33,740 bases of DNA from Verrucomicrobiota bacterium (GTDB taxonomy: Bacteria; Verrucomicrobiota; Verrucomicrobiia; Opitutales; Opitutaceae), in assembly GCA_016871595.1 (NCBI GenBank), contig VHCY01000015.1:1-33740 (forward strand). The letters run 5' to 3'. The notes beneath the pieces are model-generated. The model was not told the DNA's origin, ran no database searches, and saw nothing but the letters and a program-made list of their open reading frames with translations. This document shows, piece by piece, positions 9,397 through 17,586 of this stretch (the first letter of the stretch is position 1; the number at the start of each line of letters is the position of its first letter). The position numbers and the translations under genes were made by a program.

Positions 9397-11417
9397 TTCC
9401 CGAGGAGGCGGTCGATCGTCGAGCGAGGCGGGGCCACGTAGGAGGGATCCAACTCCTTCTTGACCTCGTCGCGGGAGGGCCAGCTATCAATCCGGCGGTA
9501 GGCGTCGGCGTTGTCGATCGCGGGCGTGTTGGTGAGAACCACCGGGCGGACGAAAAACACGAGGTCGGAGACCGTCTGGCCGCGGGAGCGCGCGCCGAGC
9601 AGGTCGCCCAAAATCGGGATGGGGCCGAAGCGGCTGGAACTGCGGAGGGAGGCGTTCTTGCGGAAGCCGCTGATGACGATGATGTCGCCGGACTTGGCGG
9701 AGACGTAGTTGGTCGATTCGCGCCGGCCGATCACGTACTGCTTGTTCTGGTCGACCAGCACCTCTCCGATCACGTCCTCGACGGTCTGCACCAAGTCCAG
9801 CTGCACCGCCCCGTCGACGCCGATAAAGGGTGTGACCGTGAGCGTGGTGCCGATCTGCTGCTGGGTGACGGTGGAGCTGGAGGCGAGGCCAGTGCTGACG
9901 CCGGCAGCAGACTGAATCGTGCCGGTGACGACGGGGCGGGTCTCGCCGTTGAAGAACTTGGCCTGCTTGCCGTGGCTGGTGACGACCACGGGCTGGGTAG
10001 TGATGGCGTTGTTGCGCGAGCGCGGCGTGGTGTTGAGCGCGATCTCGGCCGCGAGGTCGCGGGAGCCGGAAACCGCGGCGCTGCGCGAGATGGCGCCGCC
10101 GGAGATGGCCATCCCGACCGTGCTGCCGGTGAAACCGACCAGCTTATCGCCCTCGATCTTAAGCCCGAGCGCACTGATGCCGCTGGTGTGCTGGTCGTCA
10201 AGGGTCACCTCGGCGATGACCACCTCGATGCGCACCTGGGGCAGCACGATGTCGAGCTTGTCGATCAGGGCGCGGACGAGGCGGATGTCGTCCGAGGTGC
10301 CGAAAACGACCACGGCGTTGCTCCGGTCGTCGTTCACGACGGTCATGAGCGAGCTGAACTCGTTGTTGCCGTCGCCCTGGGAATTGGAGGCGGAGACGAT
10401 CGTGGGGGCCGGCACCGCGGCCGGGGCGGGCGGGCTAGGATTCGCGGCGGGCGCGGCCGGGCGCGGGCCGGCGGCCCCCTGCCGCTGGAGCGCGGTGTTC
10501 GTCCCCGAGATGATACGGCTCAGCACGTTAACCACGTCCGTGGCCTTGGCGTGCTTGAGGTAGATGACCTCGTTGCGGGTGTTCGGGTCGGCCCGGCGAT
10601 CGAGGCGCTCGATCAGGTCGTCGAAGAAGGCGTGCTGGCGCGGGTCGGTGACGAGGATGACCTGGTTGGTGCGATCGTCGGCGCTGTAGGAGGTGGCGGT
10701 GCCGATCTGCTGCTGGAGCGTGCCGGTGAGAATGCCGCGGAGCTTGTTCACCAGGTCGCTGGCCTTGGCATCCTTCAGCTGGTAAAACTTCGGCTTCATC
10801 CCGGCGGTGTTCGGCCGGTCGATATGCTGGAGCACCGTCTCGACCCGCTGCAGGTTGCTGATGCTGTCGGTGATGAGCAGGGCGTTGGCGGAGGCGAGGA
10901 TGACCGGGCCGCCGTAGAGGGCGTTGAGGAGGCCGGTGATCATCGGGGCCACCTCCTGCGCGCGGGCGAACTCCAGCGTGAACATCTTGGAGGCGGCCTT
11001 GCCCGTGGCCGGACGCACGAAGGCGGAGCCGGTGATCAGCTCCGGCGCCTCCTGGCGCACCGCCTGGATGTTCACCACCTTCAGGAACTTGTCCCCGAGC
11101 GGGGAGAGGCCGATGCCGTTCACCGCGAGCGCCGTCTCGATCGCGATGATCGCCTCGGCCTTGGTGACCGCCTGCTTGATCCGGAGGTTGTAGGTTGCCG
11201 CGGTGAGTTGCTGGGGGCGGATCACAATCCGGCCGGTGAGCTGCTCGTAGACGTTGAGGACCGTGTCCAAGTCCGCGTCCGGCAGCATGATCTGGTTCAC
11301 GGTATCCTCCTCCGCCCGAGCTGGAGCAGGGGTCGCCGCGGGGGCTTGGGCGTGGAGGTTCCCCGCGGCGAGGCCGGCGAGGGCGAGGCAGGAGGCTCGA
11401 AGAAGACGAAGGCGCAT
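9393..11417 (-). CDS. gspD: Type II secretion outer-membrane secretin GspD
   Basis: The 674-residue protein has a signal peptide (LAGLAAGNLHAQA). An N0 domain follows (IMLPDADLDTVLNVYEQLTG), then N1, N2 and N3 repeats (KMFTLEFARAQEVAPMITGL; KFYQLKDAKASDLVNKLRGI; NEVIYLKHAKATDVVNVLSR). The C-terminal secretin barrel has VRIEVVIAEV and the conserved GPIPILGDLLG near the end. The N3 repeat is interrupted by an alanine/proline-rich loop of about 45 residues (around 308-350). It heads a gspD-gspE-gspF operon with overlapping genes. The leader is pyrimidine-rich (CCTCTGCCTCCCTCCGC before ATG) and has no Shine-Dalgarno sequence. The product should form the outer-membrane channel of a type II secretion-like system; cargo cannot be told from the window. 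Confidence 0.94.
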   Translation of the reverse strand: MRLRLLRASCLALAGLAAGNLHAQAPAATPAPARAEEDTVNQIMLPDADLDTVLNVYEQLTGRIVIRPQQLTAATYNLRIKQAVTKAEAIIAIETALAVNGIGLSPLGDKFLKVVNIQAVRQEAPELITGSAFVRPATGKAASKMFTLEFARAQEVAPMITGLLNALYGGPVILASANALLITDSISNLQRVETVLQHIDRPNTAGMKPKFYQLKDAKASDLVNKLRGILTGTLQQQIGTATSYSADDRTNQVILVTDPRQHAFFDDLIERLDRRADPNTRNEVIYLKHAKATDVVNVLSRIISGTNTALQRQGAAGPRPAAPAANPSPPAPAAVPAPTIVSASNSQGDGNNEFSSLMTVVNDDRSNAVVVFGTSDDIRLVRALIDKLDIVLPQVRIEVVIAEVTLDDQHTSGISALGLKIEGDKLVGFTGSTVGMAISGGAISRSAAVSGSRDLAAEIALNTTPRSRNNAITTQPVVVTSHGKQAKFFNGETRPVVTGTIQSAAGVSTGLASSSTVTQQQIGTTLTVTPFIGVDGAVQLDLVQTVEDVIGEVLVDQNKQYVIGRRESTNYVSAKSGDIIVISGFRKNASLRSSSRFGPIPILGDLLGARSRGQTVSDLVFFVRPVVLTNTPAIDNADAYRRIDSWPSRDEVKKELDPSYVAPPRSTIDRLLGK

Positions 11418-11453
11418 GCGGAGGGAGGCAGAGGCCGCGCGACGCGGCTACGG

Positions 11454-11466
11454 TGCCACGGTGGCA
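11454..11466. promoter_or_regulatory. Inverted repeat upstream of gspD
   Basis: TGCCAC-G-GTGGCA is a perfect 6-bp inverted repeat with a 1-nt centre, 36 nt upstream of the gspD start in the divergent gap (11418-11591) shared with the Ig-like gene. It could be an operator or a hairpin in the gspD leader. No clear -35/-10 pair was identified. Confidence 0.2.
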
Positions 11467-11591
11467 GCAAAGCGGGGCGGATGTAAACGGTCTTGTCTGG
11501 CGGAAACCACGCCCGCCCCCGGGTACGACCCCCCATTTTCGCGCAACCGCACCGTGGACATCGCGTCTTCCGGTTGTTTCAAACTCCCCCG

Positions 11592-13553
11592 ATGCGCCCC
11601 GGATTCCTCGCTTTCTGCCTCCTCGTGGTCGTGACCTCCCTGCGCGGCCAGGCTCCCCTGCCCCCCGTCATCTCCGGCCAGCCGGAGAGCGCCAGCGTCT
11701 ATCCCGACGACATCGTCATCCTGCGGGTCACGGCCGAGGGCGCGAATCTCTCCTTCCAGTGGCGGCGCGAGGGGGCAGACCTCCCCGGTGAGAACGCCCC
11801 GGTCCTGATGTTCGCGGCCTCGCTCGCGATCCCGCGGGCCCGGTACGAGGTGGTCGTGACCAATCCGGGCGGGAGCGTCACCAGCCTGCCGGCGTGGGTC
11901 TTCGTTTCCCAGCGCCCGCAGACCATCACCCTCGACCTGCCCGCGCTGGTGGTCGCGGCCGGCAGCGGCGTGCGCCTGACCGCCACCGCCTCGTCGGGAT
12001 TGCCGGTGACGGTGACGCTGGTTTCCGGGGCCGCATCCCTCGCGGGCAACCTGCTCACGAGCCAGGGCGGGGACGTCGTGGTGCGGGCGACGCAGGCGGG
12101 CAACGCCACTTACGCCGCCGCGGATCCCGTGGAGCGCACGATCCGGTTTCTGGTCGGCAGCCTCGCCCCCTACCTCACCGTGCGCTTGACCGACCAGTCG
12201 CCGCTGGCGGGCGCCGACCTCACCCTGCGTGCCTCCGCCGTGGGCACGCCCCTGCCCGCCTTCCAATGGAGCCGCGACGGCGTCGCGATCCCCGGCGCCA
12301 CGCGCACCGAGCTCTCCCTGGCAGCGCTCACCCTCGCCGACACGGGCCGCTACGCGGTGACGGTGACCAACCTCGCGGGCAGTGACACCAGTGCGGCGCA
12401 GGTGACGGTCCGGGCGGCCCCGGTGTTCACCCGCCCGCCCGTGGCGCAGACCGTGGCGGCCGGGGATGAGGCCACGCTCTCCGTGGAGGTGTCCGGCTAT
12501 CCCGTGCCGGCGCTGCAGTGGCGGCGCAACGGCACGGCCCTGCCCGGGCAGACCGGCGCCACCCTTCGCCTGACGCCCGCGACCGTGGCCGCGGCCGGCG
12601 CTTACGATGTGATCGCCGCCAACGCCCTCGGCACCGCCACCAGCGCGGCCGCCGCCCTGACGGTGACCGTGCGTGACTTCACGGGCACCTATGCCGGCCG
12701 GCTGTCCGGGGGCACGGAGGGCTTGCTGCTGGTGCGCGCTGACGGCACCGCCGCGCTGCTCGCGCCCCTCGCCTCGGGCGGGGCCGCGGTGGCGCTCCTC
12801 AACGCCACCGTGGACCTCCGCGGCAACGTGCGCGGCTCCGGTTCCACCAGCGAGTCGACCCCGCGCGCCTTTGTCGCCACCGGGACGCTCGACGAGCTCT
12901 CGGGCACGGCCCAGTTGAGCCTCGCCGCCCTTAACGAGACCTTCACCGGGACGAGGATCCGCACCGAAGCCCCCGTGGCCGCGGCGGGGCTGTACCGTCT
13001 GGCCCTCGTCGGGAGCGCCGGCGGCCGGGGACACGCGCTTGTCGCCCCCGATGGGCAGGTCCTGGTCGTCACGTCCGGCGGCGCGGCCGCGGACGGCGCG
13101 GCGGGGCGTTTGGATGCGACCGGCCGCCTGCGGGCGACCTCCACCGGCGGGGCCGCGCTGGATCTGGGCTTCGCGGCGGGTGCGGTCCGGGGCTCGGTCC
13201 GCACCGCTACGGGCACCACGGGCACCCTGGCCGGGGCGATCGAGGCGCTCCTCGGCCAGGAGCAGTTGGTGAACCTGTCCGTCCGCGGGGTCACCCTGCC
13301 GGGCGCGCCGCTGATCGTCGGGTTCGCGACGGGCGGGGCGGCGGCGAAGTCCGTGCTGCTGCGCGCGGTCGGCCCGGGCATCGGCCGGCCGCCCTTCAAC
13401 GTCGCGGGGGCGCTGCCGGACCCGAACCTGCAGCTGTTCCGCGTGAACACCGCCTTGGCGCAGAACAACGACTGGGGCCAGCCGCCCGCCGGGGCCGCCG
13501 CCGGTTCACCAACGCCTCCACGCGCACCACCGTCGCCCCCGAGGCCGCGCTGA
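11592..13553 (+). CDS. Secreted Ig-like domain protein, C-terminally frameshifted
   Basis: The ATG at 11592 opens a signal peptide ([20 protein letters not shown]); the frame runs 653 residues to 13553. Four Ig-like or bacterial beta-sandwich repeats follow at about 25-125, 125-190, 195-275 and 275-360 (for example [20 protein letters not shown] and [20 protein letters not shown]). Next come a beta-rich stretch ([20 protein letters not shown]) and one copy of a C-terminal module ([50 protein letters not shown]). The copy breaks off at about 13497, and the last residues to the stop are out-of-frame proline-rich sequence. The correct frame resumes at 13502 in a second module copy. Such proteins are common extracellular proteins in Opitutaceae; the function is unknown, possibly adhesion. 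Confidence 0.8.
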   Translation: MRPGFLAFCLLVVVTSLRGQAPLPPVISGQPESASVYPDDIVILRVTAEGANLSFQWRREGADLPGENAPVLMFAASLAIPRARYEVVVTNPGGSVTSLPAWVFVSQRPQTITLDLPALVVAAGSGVRLTATASSGLPVTVTLVSGAASLAGNLLTSQGGDVVVRATQAGNATYAAADPVERTIRFLVGSLAPYLTVRLTDQSPLAGADLTLRASAVGTPLPAFQWSRDGVAIPGATRTELSLAALTLADTGRYAVTVTNLAGSDTSAAQVTVRAAPVFTRPPVAQTVAAGDEATLSVEVSGYPVPALQWRRNGTALPGQTGATLRLTPATVAAAGAYDVIAANALGTATSAAAALTVTVRDFTGTYAGRLSGGTEGLLLVRADGTAALLAPLASGGAAVALLNATVDLRGNVRGSGSTSESTPRAFVATGTLDELSGTAQLSLAALNETFTGTRIRTEAPVAAAGLYRLALVGSAGGRGHALVAPDGQVLVVTSGGAAADGAAGRLDATGRLRATSTGGAALDLGFAAGAVRGSVRTATGTTGTLAGAIEALLGQEQLVNLSVRGVTLPGAPLIVGFATGGAAAKSVLLRAVGPGIGRPPFNVAGALPDPNLQLFRVNTALAQNNDWGQPPAGAAAGSPTPPRAPPSPPRPR

Positions 13554-13918
13554 TCGCGGGCTTCGTCATCAGCGGCACCGCCCCGCAGCGCGTGCTCATC
13601 CGCGCGGTCGGCCCGACCTTGGGCAACGCCCCGTTCAACGTCCCCGGGGTCCTCGCCAACCCCCAGCTCAACCTCTTCCGCGGCTCCACGCTGGTCCGGA
13701 CCAACGACGACTGGTTCCGCGACCCGGAGGCCAACCTGATCCGCGAGGCGGCCGCCGCCGTGCGCGCCTTCGCGCTCGGGGCGCAGAGCCTCGACGCCGC
13801 CCTGCTGGTCTACCTGGAGCCGGGCGCCTACACCGCGGTGGTCAGCGGCCCCCCCAACGCCGGGCCGAACGCCCAGACCGGCAACGCGCTGGTCGAGATC
13901 TACGAGGTCGCTCCCTGA
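13502..13918 (+). pseudogene. Out-of-frame C-terminal module of the Ig-like protein
   Basis: This frame is shifted relative to the preceding gene. It encodes [60 protein letters not shown] and GAYTAVVSG, ending EIYEVAP. It is a full second copy of the module whose first copy is cut short at about 13497. The missing stretch is roughly the last 60 codons of copy one. The simplest reading is a deletion between repeats, with GCC-rich microhomology at the junction, that also changed frame. An assembly collapse is equally possible. A GTG at 13592 could serve as a start, but there is no leader or signal peptide, so separate expression is unlikely. Confidence 0.7.
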
Positions 13919-14126
13919 CGCGACCGCGGGACCGGCGGCGGGACGCCTGCCGCTACCGGCGGCCTGATCCGGGGCGGCCTTAAAGCGAGGGGCGGGGATG
14001 GCCCACCGCCAAGGCGTGCGGCCAGCTTGGCAACCCGCGCGCAGCGGTCCGCGGAGCGCTCGGGCATAAAGGGGGCCGGCGCCAGCCGCGCCCCGCCCCC
14101 GGCGGTTCCCCCGCCTCCCGCCCGCC

Positions 14127-14510
14127 ATGAAAATCCGTCCTTTCCTCTCCCGGAGCGCCCTCGTGTTCGGCGGCACCGCCACGTGGGGCCTCCTGCTCGT
14201 CTCCTGCGTGATGGTGAACCGCACGGTGCTGATGTCCCCCAAGCGTCCCCGGCGCGACCTTCGTTGGGACCAAGGACTGCGCGCAGTGCCACGAGGACAT
14301 CACCCGCGCCTTCGGCTCCGCCACCCACGCCAAGCTGATGACCCCCGGCGACACCCGCAAGGAGATGGGTTGCGAGGCCTGCCACGGGCCCGGGAGCGTC
14401 CACTCCAAGGCGGGGGGCGGCATCGACAACGTTCTCAACCCCGCCCGGAAACCCGACACCTGTTACCAGTGCCACACGGACAAGCGCGGCGAATTCGCGC
14501 TGCCCCCGAA
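14127..14510 (+). pseudogene. Frameshifted and truncated multihaem cytochrome c lipoprotein (DmsE-like)
   Basis: The ATG at 14127 begins a lipoprotein signal (MKIRPFLSRSALVFGGTATW, then lipobox LVSC). After VNRTVLMS the frame must move by +1 to continue into GATFVGTKDCAQCHEDITRA, CEACHGPGSVHSK and CYQCHTDKRGEFALP. The three CxxCH haem sites begin at 14278, 14371 and 14461. Dropping one C from the C5 run near 14238 restores SPSVPGATFVG, so the lesion is a one-base insertion. Similarity ends at about 14505, where further CxxCH motifs would be expected, so the C-terminus is also lost. From there the frame runs without a stop into cdd. The full-length relative would be an outer-membrane or periplasmic electron carrier. 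It could be a true pseudogene or sequencing/assembly damage. Confidence 0.75.
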
Positions 14511-14613
14511 AGCGGGCCGGGGCGCAGGTGGGTGCGTCGCGGCCGGCACCCTTTTTCCCGGGCGTCCCGGCACGCCCCTTGACTCCCCTCGGGCGCGGCC
14601 CAGCCTGCGCCAG

Positions 14614-15024
14614 ATGCCCGCCGCCCTGACCGCCCCCCAGCGCCGGCGCCTGGTCGCCGCCGCCCGCCGGGCCGCCGCCGCCGCGTACGCCCCGTACTCC
14701 CATTTCCCCGTGGGGGCCGCCGTGCTGATGACGGACGGCCGCGTGTTCACCGGCTGCAACGTGGAGAACGCCTCGTTCGGCCTCACCAACTGCGCGGAAC
14801 GCACGGCCGTCTTCAGCGCGGTGGCCGCCGGCAGCCGCCGGTTGCGGGCGGTGGCGGTCTTCACCCCGACGCCCACACCCACCCTGCCCTGCGGCGCCTG
14901 CCGGCAGGTGCTGCACGAGTTCGGCCCGGGGACGACGGTGCTCAGCGTTTGCGCCGGCGAGGGCCGCGTCGAGACCACGCTCGCCGCCCTGCTGCCGCAC
15001 GCCTTCGGTCCGGCGGATCTTTAA
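14614..15024 (+). CDS. cdd: Cytidine deaminase
   Basis: The 136-residue product has the size of tetrameric bacterial cytidine deaminases, which convert (deoxy)cytidine to (deoxy)uridine in pyrimidine salvage. Visible motifs are YAPYSHFPVGAAVL, substrate-binding CNVENASFG (Asn49, Glu51), the catalytic CAE (Cys60, Glu62) and PCGACRQ (Cys93, Cys96). The three cysteines bind zinc and Glu62 is the proton shuttle. The ATG at 14614 is chosen because family similarity begins there; upstream in-frame codons belong to the broken cytochrome gene. A TTGACT at 14579-14584 could be a -35 box, but no good -10 follows. The TAA stop shares the TTAA tetranucleotide with the stop of convergent hisS. Confidence 0.93.
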   Translation: MPAALTAPQRRRLVAAARRAAAAAYAPYSHFPVGAAVLMTDGRVFTGCNVENASFGLTNCAERTAVFSAVAAGSRRLRAVAVFTPTPTPTLPCGACRQVLHEFGPGTTVLSVCAGEGRVETTLAALLPHAFGPADL

Positions 15025-16337
15025 CCGTTGCCCGCTAGGAAGTCGCGCACGTGCGCCACCACGGCGTCACGCGGGACCTCCACCTCGCTGCGCTGGCCGA
15101 GGTCGCGGACCTTGACCACCCCGCGCGCCAGCTCGTCGCCGCCGAGGATCAGCGCCAGCCGGGCCCCGGACTCCGCGGCGGCCTTGAACTGCTTGCCGAA
15201 GGCGAGGTCGCGCAACGGGTACTCGACGCGGAAACCCGCCGCCCGCAGCGCGTGGATTTCCCGGAACGCCGCCAGGCGTTCCGCCGCGCCGCCAATCACG
15301 CAGTACACGTCCGGCGCGCTCACGAGAGGCGGCAGCAGGCCCCGTTGCTCGAGGAGCAGCGAGAACGTCATATCCCCGATCGCGAACCCGACCGCCGGCA
15401 GGTCCGGACCGCCGAGCTTCTTCACCAGATCGTCATAACGGCCCCCGCCCGCCAAGGCGCGCAGGTCGCCGCGGCGGTCAAAGGCCTCGAACACGAATCC
15501 CGTGTAGTAAGCCAAGCCCCGCACCACGCCGAGGTCGACCGTCACGAAGCTCCCCAGACCCATCGCATCGAGCGCCGAGAGCACCTGCCGCCACTCGGCC
15601 AGCCGGGCCGCCAGCTTATCGCCCCCGAGCGGCGCCAGCATCGCCTCCAGCGCGGGCAGGGACTTGACCCCAAGGAACGCGAGGATGCGGGCCTTAAGGT
15701 CCTCCGGCAGCGGGCCAAAAGCATCGGTGTAGGCCGAAAAGGCGGCGTCGCCGTTCTTCTCATACCGGTCGACCACCGTCAGGACCGTCCGCGCGCGGGG
15801 CTCATCCAAGCCTAGGGCCTCCAGGAAATAGAACCAGAGGTTGCGGTCGCTCAGCCGGATGTAGAAGTCGTCGGCGGTGAGCCCGAAGGCCGCGAGGCAC
15901 TGCACCAGCAGCGCGATCAGCTCGATTTCCGCCTCCGGACCCGACTCGCCGAAGATGTCGGCGTTGAACTGGTGGAAACAGCGCCCCCGCCCCTTCTGCA
16001 TCCGCTCGTAACGGTAAAACTCCCCGATGCTGAACCACTTGATCGGCCGCCGCAGGGTGTTCGCCCGGGCCCCGACCAGCCGGCACACCGTCGGCGTCAT
16101 CTCCGGCCGCAGCGCGACCTCGCGGCCGCCCTTGTCCGTGAAACTGAAGAGTTGCGCCTCGATCTCGGACCCCGACTTGGCGCGGTAAAGGTCGAGCGGC
16201 TCGAGCACGGGCGCATCGTACTCCGCGAACCCGAAGACCCCGGCCGTCTGCCGCCAGCGGCGGAAGAGGTGGCTGCGGAGGGCAAGATCCTCCGGGTAGA
16301 ATTCCCGGAAGCCGGGCAGGGTCTGGAACGAGGCCAT
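15021..16337 (-). CDS. hisS: Histidyl-tRNA synthetase
   Basis: The 438-residue class II aminoacyl-tRNA synthetase charges tRNA-His. Motif 1 region PVLEPLDLYRAKSGSEIEAQ is followed by LRPEMTPTVCR. Motif 2 is FYRYERMQKGRGRCFHQFN, and the histidine-binding loop is GVVRGLAYYTGFVFEAFD. The C-terminal anticodon-binding domain starts near PDVYCVIGG and contains LGGDELARGVVKVRDL. Ala replaces the Asp seen in the Escherichia coli version of the histidine loop (RGLDYY), a variant I associate with other HisRS lineages. The ATG at 16337 is preceded by GAGGTGAGG, one of the few purine-rich, Shine-Dalgarno-like leaders here. The HU/IHF gene lies 67 nt upstream on the same strand. Confidence 0.95.
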   Translation of the reverse strand: MASFQTLPGFREFYPEDLALRSHLFRRWRQTAGVFGFAEYDAPVLEPLDLYRAKSGSEIEAQLFSFTDKGGREVALRPEMTPTVCRLVGARANTLRRPIKWFSIGEFYRYERMQKGRGRCFHQFNADIFGESGPEAEIELIALLVQCLAAFGLTADDFYIRLSDRNLWFYFLEALGLDEPRARTVLTVVDRYEKNGDAAFSAYTDAFGPLPEDLKARILAFLGVKSLPALEAMLAPLGGDKLAARLAEWRQVLSALDAMGLGSFVTVDLGVVRGLAYYTGFVFEAFDRRGDLRALAGGGRYDDLVKKLGGPDLPAVGFAIGDMTFSLLLEQRGLLPPLVSAPDVYCVIGGAAERLAAFREIHALRAAGFRVEYPLRDLAFGKQFKAAAESGARLALILGGDELARGVVKVRDLGQRSEVEVPRDAVVAHVRDFLAGNG

Positions 16338-16373
16338 CAGGCCTCACCTCAAGGCGCGCACGGCGGCAGGGCG

Positions 16374-16404
16374 AACCAAAAAACCGCGGCGGACGCCGGC
16401 CGGA
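16374..16404 (-). terminator. Weak intrinsic terminator candidate after the HU/IHF gene
   Basis: Just after the HU/IHF stop, the minus strand carries a GC-rich imperfect hairpin (CGGC-GTCC-GCCG core) followed by six T residues. The stem is only about 4 bp without mismatches, so this is a candidate. Read-through into hisS is possible. Confidence 0.35.
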
Positions 16405-16746
16405 TCAGGCCTCGTCCTTCTCTTCGGCCGGGCTGAAGGGCTGGATCTTCGCGAGATCGATCTTCTTGAGCTGCTGCTTCAGCACCTTGCCCGACTTGAA
16501 CTTCACCACGGCCCGCTGCGGGATGATGACTTCCGCCTCCGGCTTGTTCGGGTTGCGGCCGACGCGCTGCTTGCGCACCTGCACCTCCAGAACACCAAAG
16601 TTGCGCAATTCCACATTCCGTCCGTCCGCCAGCGCGGCTTGGATAATGTCCAGTGTCTGCTGCACCGTGTCCACGATCTGCTTCTGCGGGAAGCCCTTCT
16701 TCTTGTAGATCTCCAGCACGATCTCACGTTTGGTCAGGTTCGCCAT
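16405..16746 (-). CDS. HU/IHF-family DNA-binding protein
   Basis: The 113-residue protein is a histone-like DNA-bending protein. It has the alpha-helical dimerisation N-terminus (NLTKREIVLEIYKKKGFPQK), the core VELRNFGVLEVQVRKQRVGR and the intercalating beta-arm GRNPNKPEAEVIIPQ with its conserved proline. These are followed by FKSGKVLK and an acidic tail (SPAEEKDEA) about 15-20 residues longer than HU of enterobacteria. It resembles IHF subunits more than HU in the arm, but assignment to alpha or beta is not justified. The leader is unusual for this window: AAGGA (16759-16755) lies 8 nt before ATG, a proper Shine-Dalgarno, with a good promoter upstream. Strong expression is expected of a nucleoid protein. 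Confidence 0.93.
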   Translation of the reverse strand: MANLTKREIVLEIYKKKGFPQKQIVDTVQQTLDIIQAALADGRNVELRNFGVLEVQVRKQRVGRNPNKPEAEVIIPQRAVVKFKSGKVLKQQLKKIDLAKIQPFSPAEEKDEA

Positions 16747-16788
16747 GGGGTGTGTCCTTGTTGTTCGGAACGTTTCGACTCCGCCTAA

Positions 16789-16816
16789 AGTATTTGCCGG
16801 TCAGGGATTACGTCAA
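16789..16816 (-). promoter_or_regulatory. Sigma-70-type promoter for the HU/IHF gene
   Basis: On the minus strand TTGACG (16816-16811) and AATACT (16794-16789) are separated by 16 nt. They match the -35 and -10 consensus at 5 of 6 and 4 of 6 positions. Transcription would start near 16782, leaving a leader of about 36 nt that includes the AAGGA ribosome-binding site. Confidence 0.55.
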
Positions 16817-16865
16817 CTCTTATGAACGACTTGCCTTCCGGTCAGTTTTCGACGCCTGTCACGCC

Positions 16866-17573
16866 GTGTCTTCGCCGGACCCCCAGGCCGTCCAATCGAT
16901 GTTCGGGCGCATCGCCCGCGGCTATGATGTGGCCAACGTGATCTTGTCCGGCGGGCTCGACCGTTGGTGGCGCCGCCGGCTCGTCGCCACCGTCGGCCGC
17001 CAGGCCCCCGGCACCGTGCTGGACGTCGCCACGGGCAGCGGCGACGTCGCCTTCGCCCTGGCACGCGCCCTCGGACCCTCCGTCCCCGTGCTGGGGCTCG
17101 ACTTTTGCCCCCCGATGCTGGCGCAGGCCGAAGCGAAACAACGCGCCGCGCCGGCCGGACGTTACGATCACGTCAGGTTCGCCCCCGGCGACGGCCTGAA
17201 TCTGCCCCTGGCCAGCGCGTCCCAGGACGCGGCCACCATCTCCTTCGGGCTCCGAAACCTGGCGGACCGGGCCCGCGGCCTGAGTGAACTGCGGCGAGTC
17301 CTCCGGCCGGGCGGCCGGTTGTACATTCTCGAGTTCTCCCAGCCCTACGTTTGGTTCCGGCCGATTTACTACCTCTACCTCAGGTATTTGCTGCCGCGCG
17401 TGGCGGGTTGGGTGACCGGGGACCGCGCCGCCTACGATTACCTGAACGCGTCGATCGGCGCCTTTCCCGATCACGAGGCGCTCGGCCGGGAGATCCGCGC
17501 CGCCGGCTTCCAGTCCGTCTCTGCCCGTCGCCTGACGCTGGGCATCGTGGCCCTGCACGCGGCCCGCGCCTGA
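16866..17573 (+). CDS. ubiE: Ubiquinone/menaquinone C-methyltransferase (UbiE/MenG type)
   Basis: The 235-residue SAM-dependent methyltransferase would act in the last or a late C-methylation step of quinone synthesis. Motifs are MFGRIARGYDVANVILSGGL, the SAM site LDVATGSGDVAFALA, VLGLDFCPPML and the UbiE-specific SFGLRNLADRARGLSELRRV and GGRLYILEFSQP. The start is taken as GTG at 16866, which adds VSSPDPQAVQS before the conserved MFGRIA. An internal ATG at 16899 is the alternative, and no in-frame ATG lies between the HU/IHF promoter and 16866. It is divergent from HU/IHF and 13 nt upstream of rlmN, so the two are probably cotranscribed. Menaquinone is the likelier product in this phylum, hence menG would be an equally fair name. 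Confidence 0.85.
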   Translation: MSSPDPQAVQSMFGRIARGYDVANVILSGGLDRWWRRRLVATVGRQAPGTVLDVATGSGDVAFALARALGPSVPVLGLDFCPPMLAQAEAKQRAAPAGRYDHVRFAPGDGLNLPLASASQDAATISFGLRNLADRARGLSELRRVLRPGGRLYILEFSQPYVWFRPIYYLYLRYLLPRVAGWVTGDRAAYDYLNASIGAFPDHEALGREIRAAGFQSVSARRLTLGIVALHAARA

Positions 17574-17586
17574 GCGCCCCGCCCGT

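Noticed and set aside
13500-13503. Programmed frameshift in the Ig-like gene
   Set aside because: There is no slippery heptamer at the junction, and a block of about 60 codons of the module is missing, so deletion or misassembly explains it better.
13919-14126. Possible small gene or RNA in the 208-nt gap after the Ig-like fragment
   Set aside because: Only GC-rich sequence with an ACCGGCGGC direct repeat. No promoter, T tract, RNA signature or convincing start-stop frame.
12689-14242. A 517-codon minus-strand frame across the damaged Ig-like and cytochrome region
   Set aside because: It is open across both lesions, which is tempting, but the product is low-complexity and the plus strand carries signal peptides, Ig-like repeats and CxxCH motifs.
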